Origin: Owenia fusiformis
Lineage: Eukaryota; Annelida; Polychaeta; Sabellida; Oweniidae
NCBI GenBank assembly: GCA_903813345.2
Contig: CAIIXF020000001.1
Location: 28,139,915 to 28,203,914, forward strand
DNA length: 64,000 bases
Reading direction: 5' to 3'
Shown here in pieces: positions 24,819 through 36,200 of this stretch (its first letter is position 1; every line of letters begins with the position of its first letter). The translations under genes were made by a program, and so were the position numbers. The notes beneath the pieces are model-generated. The model had not been told where the DNA came from, searched no databases, and saw only the letters and a program-made list of their open reading frames with translations.

Positions 24819-26610
24819 TGACGTTTTCATCTGGGGTTTTGTAGTGACTTATTCCGTCCCTATTAATAAATGGAGGGCATCAATGATAACACCTCTCAAC
24901 CAAATGCTCCAATTTACTTGACCCACACAAAAGCAATATCCAAAAACAATTATGTATATCATGATATCATGAGAGGTACGAGTGGTCGCACTTTATACGA
25001 CCTTTCAAACGTTATTGGGGTGGGGGGGGGGGCATACTCACTCTTGATTTGTGATGTGCCAGCTTTCAGAAGCATCACAGACAACTGTAGCCTTTCCCGT
25101 CTTGGGTCGGTCGCTTTTGCTTTTGGGTACGTTGCTGAGACTTATTAGACCTGACGCATTCGTTATAATATGTTTCTAAATTCAACTGTGCTTCAAGTAC
25201 GAGGCTGAACACGGAAACCGATTCTGTACAAGTGTAAGTTCAATTCACTCCAGGGAGTGTATTCAGTTGTTATATGTTACGTACATATTCATTGATGCCT
25301 GCTAAATGTTCGAGCTTGTTCGGTCAACCTGTCCTTGAATGTAATACATACTGTATAATCATTGTGAACATAAAAACTCGTTTAGTCTTTAGTGTCCTAA
25401 ACATTGTACCCCTAATTAACAAAACATTCTAGATTGAGCATGTATTTTTGAAGTTATTGATTATATCAATCATACGAGTGTACGAAATAAACGTATCAAA
25501 CAAAAAGCATCCATCGTTGACACACACATTCCGTGAACACTCAAATTAATCAATTTGATGCTTCAAGCAAGGTTGACATATAGAGATTTTGTTGGGACCG
25601 CCCTCAGTGATGTTTCAATACTAATATTATCTAAACGATGTTCAATCAACAAAGACCATATCAATATGTTTCTTTTCTGGAATATATTGATGGCAATTTC
25701 TTTCCCAATTTGTATATTACCTTGAAGTTAATTATGTCTGAAATCTGACAAAAAGTGCGAGGCGTATTTTTCATACGCTCTCTACATCTTTCACATTTAC
25801 ACAAAGAGTACACTAAAGGTAACCAGAACAGAGCGTAGTGAACGTTATATAAAAAATTGGAAAATGAAGTAGCCGACTTATTTTTTATTTTTAAAAAGTA
25901 AGTCACTGGATTTTCTCGTTTTCATACATTTTATAAACGAAATATTGTCCACACTCTTTTCTCGCTACAATAGTGCAGTCTTTATGCAAAACTGAAAGTT
26001 GTAGACAACATTGGAAAGAGGTCCATATTTGAAAGTAATGTGTGGCTTCGTTAAAATTAGACTGTATAAAAATTCCCCAAAAACACATCTACCTTAAAGT
26101 TGCTTGAGAGATTAAGAAAGTGTTTCCATGACTAACTTGGGGTCTGTTTTGAGAGAAAGTCCCTGAAATGAGAAATTCACAAAAATCGAGGGGATCACAT
26201 TCTGCTCAATTTTGTTCATGACATTGCTAATGCGCATAAACATTACTAAGTACACCATGCAACACCGTTGTGTTACAATGTAGGTACATACAATTAATGT
26301 AGTTACGTGTACAATACATAATACAACTTAATATCTTTAACGAGCAGGTTAGACTCTTCCATACTTTTTTAAAAACTTTTCAAAAGCAGTACTAGTTTTA
26401 ATATGTATTCAGTCATAAATCACGTCAACACAACCAACGTGCAATATTTTGACAGACGTTGTCACCCATTAATGCCTAAACCTGTCATGAGCACGTACAA
26501 TCAAAATATTTGTGCGTCAATCAAGCCGTGAAAATAAGCAACCAATATCAAAATATAAGAAAGCCCAAGATACATTGTATTTGTAAAAAAGGGAACGTTA
26601 CATAATGTCA
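24819..26610. other. Gene-free DNA
   Basis: No supportable exon. Contains a G homopolymer near 25020. Confidence 0.35.
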
Positions 26611-26720
26611 GGTTCATATTTGCTGCGATTCATCGGTCGGCCCTCGGCCGATTGAGTATTTTGTTTCAAACAAATACAATTTTGAACAAAACACTCAATC
26701 GGCCAGACACCTATGTGACC
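26611..26720. repeat. CGGCCG-ended inverted-repeat element, second copy
   Basis: CATATTTGCTGCGATTCATC followed by GGTCGGCC on the left and CAATCGGCC...CTATGTGACC on the right match the 13859-13981 element. Confidence 0.55.
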
Positions 26721-28975
26721 CAGCCATAACGTGGGCTAATTGTCGCGAAATGGTTGTTCTAGCTAACTGTGATATAAATGCTAATTGCATATATTTTGTA
26801 ATCTCTCAATTTATAACATGTTAGGCTATGTCAGATATGTGTGAGCGTAAAATATTAAATCGACTCCTGTATGATATATATAGGTCACGTCTCACAAGGC
26901 TTATACGTTATCTCAAATCCAGCCTTTAAATTGAAACAGCTTTTACAAATATTTGAGGGAAAATTCGGTATGCAGCTTTTACAACATGTGCTCGACCCTT
27001 ACTGCTGTACAAATTGAAGTGCGGCGTTTCTGCTTGCAATGGGTGTATGCCTACATGCATTAAAAACTGTTGTACATTGTAGGGAGAAGTGTTAGTTTAA
27101 ACAAGTCAGCCAATGGAAGTACTAGTGCTGTAACTCGACTAAAAACTAGCCATCATAATTACAAATAAAATTCATCTATGGTCATTACCCCATAACAAAT
27201 CGTGGGAATACTAAAATAAATTGAAATGTATCAGGTCTTATCACTATACAAGAAATGTATTTTATTGCGTTTGAGTCACGTAGCACGAATTAGCAAGAAA
27301 ATGATTTCTATTTGGTCGTTTAACGTTATGAAAATAGAACGGTAATTGTAAATGCAGTATTACTGAGTGAACGGTGTATGTATTAGTGAATAAGATCACT
27401 TAGGCTCTAAGCGGCGAGATAAACTAAGTCTAAGTCTTTAAAATGTTTATGAACATTTTTCGGACAAACCTTTTTCCTTATAACCTCAATTGTTTAGGAT
27501 TTCAAAGATTTTTAGCATCATGTTCTCAACAGAATAATAATGGGCATTAATGAATTTGTGATGCTAAAGATAGAAAAGGTTTTACAGGTGGTCGGAAAGT
27601 TTTTAATTTTGAAATGCGATTTGTTATTACTACATTATCGAGAAAGCTTATCAATTGTCCATTATAAACATTTTTGTATATTGTCCAGCGGCGACACAGC
27701 CGCAGAGCCACATTTTGGCAACCAGCATGGATTTACGATAACATTATTGTATGTAAATAATACACTCGGTTTTTCTGCAGCAGCCGCAGAGCCACATCCT
27801 AGTTAATGTTATGTTTCTTAAGTGGAGGTTAGAATAGAAATCTCAATACTTAACTTGAAAGGCGACTACGTCAACCGCAGATCAATTTACTCCCAAGTCA
27901 CATTTGTCGCACAGTGGCCGTAAGTAGACCGCAGATCAATTATATCAGTGAAGGGAAGCCGTAGATTTTATAACTCGGAGTTACAATATTTGTTAATTTC
28001 TGCGGTCCCCGTAGAAATCAACAGGCCGTACGTAGCCAGACCGCATAAAGGTCATTTCATTGCAATCCGTTCAAATCGTTAGCTACAAAAAATTGATTGA
28101 CTGAACGTATGATACATAAATGAGAGCTAAGAAAAAAGCGCAAGAAAAAACAGTGAAATGTACTTGAAGTGGCGATTGTGTTTTCTGCTTACCAGTTACC
28201 CAGCTCTAATAGTGCGATATAAGGTGACTTGATTATGCAGATGACAAGACCCCATTGGTTTCCCGGTCAAACAATCAAAACAGACGGGGACAAGCTTTGT
28301 TTGAACTGTTACTATCAGACTATATCTAGTATTTATTTGTTTCGTGACCAGAAATCCACTTAACTATAGGGAATATATTCCGTTATAAAGATAGATTGTT
28401 TTCACTTACCAATCATTCACTAACATGTGCTGTCATATTCAGCTCTGGCCTTCATGTCAAATGGGGGAAGGGTAACCCCCACACTGAATAAATTCAAAGT
28501 TCGCGCACCCTTCTTTTTCATCAAAGAACAGTTTACGATAAAAGGCCGAACGCAGAAAACATTGAAATTACGAACGCGGTACGTTCGGGGTATTTCTCTC
28601 GGCCTTGGAATTACTTAAGAAAAATAGACCATCCATAGACGACATGGCAACGACATCTAATTTTCGTCGAGTGAATCATTTCCAAAGATAATCAATTTTA
28701 AGAGAAAATTGCACATAATGGTTTTGCGAGACGACCTCTATCTAACACAAGTAAAATTCTACTAAAGAGATCGCTCAAAAATGTTGAAAAAATGTAACCA
28801 TTTTTCTCATCAATTTTAAGACATACTTCTCATGGATCGAATCACGATTTCTTTACAGAAAATAAGACTTTGCTTTATTATGTGGTTACGATATATGTTA
28901 TTTTGCTGCTTAAAAAACGTTAAGTCATTCTATTTACGCACTGAAAAACGGTACAAAATATAAGATGGAATTTCA
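26721..28975. other. Gene-free DNA with small direct repeats
   Basis: CAGCCGCAGAGCCACAT occurs twice (about 27699 and 27781) and CCGCAGATCAATT twice (about 27877 and 27931). No exon recognised. Confidence 0.35.
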
Positions 28976-29146
28976 TCGCTTCGCCAAAAAAGTTCTACAA
29001 AATGCGTTTTTCATAATTCAACAATAATATTTTAGAATATAAAAATTCATCACACCTCCGATATAGTCTGAAAATTCCATAATGATCGTGTAGAAAATAA
29101 AAAAGTTGTACTCATCTAAAAAGCTCTCTCTATCGAGCCTCTTCTT
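28976..29146 (-). repeat. Dispersed repeat, copy B (inverted relative to 11949-12121)
   Basis: Ends AGCTCTCTCTATCGAGCCTC on the plus strand, the complement of the start of copy A, and aligns along most of its length. Confidence 0.6.
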
Positions 29147-29330
29147 TTATCAAATTTAAGAAATGCTGAAAAGTCCGGATCTGATGTTTTTGACTTTTCT
29201 CCAAAGATCTTACCTCGATCTTGAAAATTCTTTCACCACTGGATAGCGGGACCAAAAATCTTCAAAATGAACCCATAAATGTTTCGCTTTATTACAGTAA
29301 TTATGTGTAATCGTTGCAGATAAGACGAAA

Positions 29331-29772
29331 TTACATTTCCGACCGGTCTTCTTGACATTTTCGCTGACCTAATTTCAAGTGCGCATGCGTTGCATAAATC
29401 AGTGAGATGATCACGTGACGTAATTTGATGATCACGTAACGTAATGTTTTCCAATAACCAGTTGGTAAAACTGCTATAGTAGATTCTTGATTCAATATGT
29501 TTGTTATCACTTGTAACTGTTCTGGCTTCAAATCAAATCCAAACTTTGGTTTTATGTTATGCGAATAGAGATCATTGATTTCTTCCATCGAATACATGAT
29601 GGTCGAATGAATGATATAAACTCTGTATAGTCACTTGTAACTGTTCTGGCTTCAAATCAAATCCAAACTTTGGTTTTATGTTATGCGAATAGAGATCATT
29701 GATTTCTTCCATCGAATACATGATGGTCGAATGAATGATATAAACTCTGTATAGTAACATAGATGGCAGCAA
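29331..29772 (-). pseudogene. RecQ-like helicase fragment with duplicated exon
   Basis: The minus strand encodes FGFDLKPEQLQVITNIL followed by IAVLPTGYWKT. This matches the start of a superfamily-2 (RecQ-like) helicase core: an F..K.EQ motif-0-like segment and Walker A, normally LPTGYGKS. Here the glycine before the lysine is replaced by tryptophan, which should abolish ATP binding. A ~124-bp segment is duplicated in tandem (29508-29631 and 29632-29755), so the upstream half appears twice and the second copy runs out of frame. No helicase domain follows. It is a relic or dead 5' exon. Confidence 0.6.
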
Positions 29773-30048
29773 TATTCAATGGCTACTCTCGTCAAATCTC
29801 GTGAGAACTGAAGCCGCCATAAAGATTTTGTGAACATTAGCGATAAACGGCGATTTTGCTACAAAATTAGCACAATTCAACCTTCTACAACCTCAAAGAT
29901 ATGGTAATCTTTTGTATAAATCATCAATGTATCCATTTTGTTTATATTTCTCTGTAAATGACGCAGAGATTTAAGCAGAAGATTAAACTAAAGTGAACCG
30001 TCAAAAATAATCAAGAAAAACTTAGATTGGCATGAATTTACAAGGATA

Positions 30049-30103
30049 AACACCGCCTCTAATGCAAGTCCATACTACAATCCAACGCATTAGAGGCGGT
30101 GTT
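30049..30103. other. Perfect 17-bp stem hairpin upstream of IQANK1
   Basis: AACACCGCCTCTAATGC (30049-30065) and its exact complement (30087-30103) are separated by 21 bases, about 200 bp before the IQANK1 start codon. It is GC-rich compared with its surroundings. It could be a small MITE end or a structured 5' region. Confidence 0.7.
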
Positions 30104-30299
30104 CACCGTCTACTGATGTACATGATTGAAAATTAGAATAATATTCACGTTCGCTATTATTGTGCGTTTGCCGTTCGTTCATTTGGTGAAGACAGCCTCG
30201 ATATGGAGTTGCTACAGAAGCTTTTAAAACTTTAATTTCAAACTGCTCCAAGAAATGGATTGATTTCACAGTTATTAAAGCCTATATATACATATAACA

Positions 30300-33200
30300 A
30301 TGCCACCAAAGAAACCTTTAACTTCTAAAGCACCAGCTAAGACAACTACGAAACCCGCTGCGAAGACAACAGCTGCAAAAACTGGAGTCAAGCCACCTGC
30401 GAAAAATGCTGTGAAAAAAACTGGTGAGATGTATGAGACTGGCTCATATGAAGTAGATCTAGACGAGTTTACATAGTTGCTTGTGTAGAAATATTGCTGT
30501 TGTAAAACGTTGTCAGTAGCTTAGTTGACACAAATCTTAATTTTATCACAGTATCTTGTAGCACGTTTATGATGACTGATATGGGGCTGTATGGGAGACT
30601 GATATGCTTAGAGAAGGATTATAACGCCGACAAATTTCGAAAACTGGAAGTAAAAAAAATATATGAATTATTGGTCAGAATTTTATAATTAGGGTCTTAT
30701 TTTGAAAAAAAATCTTTCTTCTGTAAGATAAATGTCACTGCCTAACATTTAGATAAATTTAAATAAAAAAGTTTCTTTACTTTCTGATACCCATGCTAAG
30801 ACCGTTAGGTGCTGTCCAACCAAAACTCACCTTTATAGCGATTTCTCCCCAAATCTTTCGCCAATTAACTTGTCCTTTACTCGTAGAATCCTTTACCCAC
30901 TAGAGATTTGTAGGGATGCTGCGCTTATGCTGTTCAGCCTGTAAAAATATGTTATTTTGCCGTTTTAAAAATGAAATGTTATTTCGTAGATATTTTGGCA
31001 AATTCTAGCGGCCATCTTTGTGAATAATTATGATGTAAATTTTGAACCAATCAAATTGCAGAACCCCGGAGAAGAGCGAAATTCATAATATCTATTTATG
31101 ATTTAAAATATATTTGGGCAGTTAAACATTAAAAAAAACAAAAGATAAATATATATTTTTGTTTATTAACTATTTACATAATTTTTAATAGCCCCTTTCT
31201 ATATAGAATTATGAAAGGTCAGACGGGTCAAGTTTACTATGTCATTATTTCAAGATGGCGGCAGTATCAAACAGTCATATTTTTAAAATTAGTATGCTTT
31301 TACACATTTTTGAACAATAATAGTACAATTGAAACAGCGTATACCATTGCGTATGTGTGTATTACAACTGGATCAAACCAGAGATCAATCGACGAAACAT
31401 TGAGGGAGAAATCGATCGATAAGGTAAACTATGAAAAATATGTCTGTCGAGGACTTCATGGTCTGATGCTAAGGTAACAGATAAGACGAAAAAATCATAT
31501 TTGCAGCGTGTCTACAAGTAATATAATGACATGTATGTTGCCGCTAAATATTTTTTCTTAAAAATGAGACCCTTATTGTGGAATTCTGAACAATAGTTTT
31601 TTTTATTTTTCATTTACAGAACCCGGAAGAAGTGATGTGTTATTACCCTTATTATTATACTATAGGGCCTATCATAGTGCTCATCTCATATCATAGTGCT
31701 ACATGTCTCTGTGAATTTTATTAGTTTATCCTGCAGATTTTCATCTGCAAGATTTCACTAGAGTCCATTTCACTGCTTAATTGCGTCAGTAAAACCTAAA
31801 AAATAAGAAATCATAATATCATTATGCAAGAATATAAGGAAAAATATATTCTTATTGTACATGAATGACATTTGTATATCTTGGATTGCTTCTAGTTTGG
31901 CTTATAAAGTGTGTGGCCTCTTATTACTCACTTCGAGATCCATGTTAGATTTTGAAACTTATGGCTCTCGAGCGGGTAAATGGACAGCTGAATAATAGTG
32001 ACCTTTGAAACACGAATTAAGTCGATCAGCGTCGACCAGCGGCTTACTTTTGTTCTCTAACTATGTCATACATCATTATCATCCTTCCGTGCAAGTATCG
32101 GAGCGCTGAAGTACTTCCTTTTCGATCAAGACTTGTAATTGTTAGTCGAGTGAATGTTTTTTTCTGCCAAATTCCAATATGGCGTTTTCTGCTCTGACAT
32201 TTTCGTAAATCTCCTAACTCATTCTCAAAATTCATTTCGTTCGTTGCGTATCTCGCTCCTAGCAAACCGCCATATTGGAAATGGTTCGAAAAAACATTTA
32301 CTCGATGAACAATTTACAAGTCTTGATCGAAAAAGAAGTATTTCAGCGCTCCAATACTTGCCTGGATTGATGATACTGATGGAAGATACAGTTAGAGACC
32401 AAAAATAAGCCGCTGAACGACTTAATTCGATTTCAAAGGTCACAATCATTCAGCTGTCCAAATGCTCCGTGGGAAAGCTATTATATCAAAATCCACATAG
32501 CTTTCGCAGGAAGTAAGCCTCTTATATTTGGATGCTTCTCTGCCATGTTATTCTCAATAAGATTAACATGGCTGAAATTCTTCAAATTACAAGAGGGCAC
32601 AGGCTTATTGCACAAAAAACTAAAAAATCTAAAATATACAAATGTCATTCATATACAATACGAATATACTTTTCCCTATATTATTGCACTATGGTCTCCC
32701 GATTTCTTATTTTTGGGGTTCTACTGACGCAATAAAACAGTGAAATGGACTCTAGATCTAGATGTAGTTTTAACCAAACTCGTCTGGCCCAGTTATCTAC
32801 TCCCCGATTCTGAAATGTCGTAGATCTACGACCTCAGGAGTAGATAACTGGGCCACACAGGTTTGGTTAGATGTAGTTCTAGATCGACCTTATTCTTCAG
32901 CCACATCGGGCCTTTCGCTATCGTGAAGCCCTGTTTGTTTTATTGCCTTTTGCGCTATCTCTGATGGACTGTTGCTATTAGTGAACTAAAATGCAATAAA
33001 CTTACTTGAGTCTCTAGCCAAATTACTTGGCTAGAAGACATGGCATGTGGACCACCATGCACTAGTGAAGATGTTTATTCTGGAGTAAAATTTTTTTTAG
33101 ATGTTATTCAAAAAATCGTAATGAGAATATTTCATCAATCCTTTGTGTGATATTGCATGCTTTCATCTAAACTAAAAATCACTGGATCTGCATTCTTTAA

Positions 33201-36200
33201 AACATCTGTTAAGGTTGAACTTTATCCCGCTATAGCAAAAAACAAAATGGCCCTTTTTACCGAAGAAAAATTTGCTTTTAGAAAACACTAAATTAAAGCC
33301 AATGTAGAAGGACATATGAACTAAGACTAGATACTAAGTTCAATGAAGGTATGTTTACTACATTTTAGTTCATTAATAGTGTAATGACCTTCGTTAGGAA
33401 GTTGCAACTACAGTCTCAGCTGTAGTTGCTAGCCTTTATGGTTCAGGGGTAAAGCGTCTGACTCGAGAGTGGGAGGTCCTGGGTTCGATTCCCATATGGG
33501 CATTGAATTTAGTTCACTTGTTTTCGAGTTTAGTATCTGGCTCGGTATACTACAGCTCCCCGACAGGCGTGCCCAAGGGTCGTTACATTGATGTCAGAAG
33601 TGGGATTGCCCTTGTGAATCAGTTACAACGGGACGTCGTCTTCTAGGGGGATGGTGTAATGACCTTCGATACCAAGTCACTACTACTGTCTCAGCTGTAG
33701 TGGCTAGCCTTTATGGCTCAGGGTTCGATTTTCCTGTTAAAATAAAATTTGATTGTGCTCTATGCGGTTTTGTAATTGAGGGTGTTTGACTACGTTGTCC
33801 ACGACTCATATTGGTGTTCATTGATTGGTGTTTGGCATTTGGCATCTGTAACAAATGGTAGGTTGTGACATTTTGCATGTTATTTCCTTGTGCCATGTTG
33901 CACTGTCATCATTTGATTGCTTATTTTTAGATTTGATAGCCTTACATTATATTAAATCCTAAAAATGAATATAATGGACACAGACTATGAAATATCATTT
34001 GAGAAGAATCAGGAAATTCTACAACGACTACGTCAATAAAGATAGAGACCAGGCTCATAGCCAGAGGATGTTCGATCATGGGGGTTTGATAGGTTTGAGC
34101 ACTTCCCCCCCTCACTTTCAAAATCGTGCAGTTTTTTACCATTCTAAGCATTTATTAAGTAATTTGGGCTATTTTTGGACTAAAATTGTCAAAAGTGAAC
34201 ACCCCTCCTAGAACTTTTTAAAAAGTGAAACCCCCTTGGCAAAAGCTGGCTACGGGAGACATTTCAAGGTGTTGTTAATTTCAGCTGGCAAAGCTGCTCC
34301 CAAAGGGAAACAAGATGCTGCATCAAACAAAAAGGCTGATAAACCAAAGGAGAAGGTTTGGACAAAGGATGATGAGGCTGCTAGGAAGATACAGACAGGT
34401 GCAAGAGGATACCTGGCCAGGAAAAAACTTAAAGCGCTAAAGAAAGAGAAGGCAGACTATGATGAACTTATGGATAAACTAGAAAAGGAGGTAAGCAGGC
34501 AGAGCAAAATATGTACTTTGTAGTGCTTGCAAAATATGTTTTGTGTAATGCTAGAGAAATATGTACTGTGTAGTGCTAGCAAGATATTTTTGTTATACCC
34601 CCCCCCCTCCTATCTCCCTTATGTGTTTTGAAATAAATTCTAGGCTCTCATTCAAGTGGTTAGGATGCAGCAAGAGGAGGCTGAAAGACAGCAAGCCAAA
34701 GAAGATGAGGAGAGAAGGCAGAGGATACAAGAGAAGAAGAGACAGAAGCGGATGCTGGAATCTGCATTTGATGGAGATGTAGATGACATGGAAGCCATAC
34801 TCAAAGAGGTACATGTATATGGCAGGTCAAACTCAAAGAGTTCTAGAGGCATGTCAAACTCAAAGAGTTTTTGCAAACTCAAAGAGTTTTTGGGGCAGGT
34901 CAAATTTAAAGAGTTATAGTGGGTCAGAATATATTGCCACCATTTTTGTGACCAGTGTCAGTTTTCAGTATTACTGTATAACATGTATTAAATCCAGGTG
35001 CTTTATTTTCCGAATTGGATTAAAATTGTTATTGCTGAATAAACGTTTGCCGACCTGACACCCCTAAATGTAAAGCCAAATAAAATATTACTAAGCTGAC
35101 ACCTCTAATATAATTTTGATTTACAACTGGATTTTAATCACCTTCATTTTACTGACTCAGAAAACCTGACATCCTGACATTATGAGTGACAATTTGAGTG
35201 ATTACCCACATTCGATAGACTCAGGACAATTAATAACAGGATTAAAAACTTTTAATATTGGGATTAAAAACTTTTAATACTGGGATTTCCAAAGCACTTG
35301 GATACAATTAGATCTTCTGACATTTTAACTTTTTAACATGACTTTTTATTGTAATTTTATGCTGGGGAATAAAGCTAAGTATAGTAAGTTGATACTCGTT
35401 AGAAAATTACCCTAATTACAGTAAGTTGACACACGTTAGACAACTACCATATTATCGCCCACAAAGATTGATCATCAATTACTTAATTATATGAATTTTA
35501 TGTTGCCGTTTCTGTTTTACATTCGGCAATCGGCAACTTTATATCCACGGCAATATTTCATGTTATACGGTGTACCATCTGTAATAAATGCTTACAGTTT
35601 TGTAATTGCAACAAGTTTGTGACATATTTTCATGTACATGCCTTATTGCTTTAATGAAGCCTGGTTTTGGAACATCTGATGGACCAATTGCAATAACAGA
35701 GTCCATTCTCACACATTGTCTGATTCACTGAACTTTTGAATAACCGCATCCGAGTAAGTGTGGGGAAAATTCCAACATTAGCACTAAAGTGTAACATATG
35801 TGTAGAAGTATTCAAGTCAAAAACTAAAAATAAATATTTTGTTCCTCGTGCATACATACCATATGGTATATGTGTATAAGTATATGCAGTAATGTACAAA
35901 ATGTAAAATTTAAATCCAAGGATGACATTCAAATGTTTTGTATTAACATTCAATTTTTACAGGTGGGAGACATAGATGATAAGAATGGTATAGGTCGAGA
36001 TGACATAGGAACAGCAATACGCAACAAACATTTGCTCAACATTGTTGAATGTGAAGATGCCAATGAAAACACACCTCTTTCAGAAGCTTCAAGTTAGTCA
36101 GAATAACATTTTTAAAATGAAATGAAATAAAAATGAAATGCTATATTTGTTGTTAGTTAAGTAAAATGATTTGCCTTCATTGTATAGATGTCACTTGAGT

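Noticed and set aside
33432-33501. Functional tRNA gene
   Set aside because: The B box is perfect but the anticodon stem does not fold well and the sequence lies inside an LTR with TG...CA ends; called a tRNA-like promoter instead.
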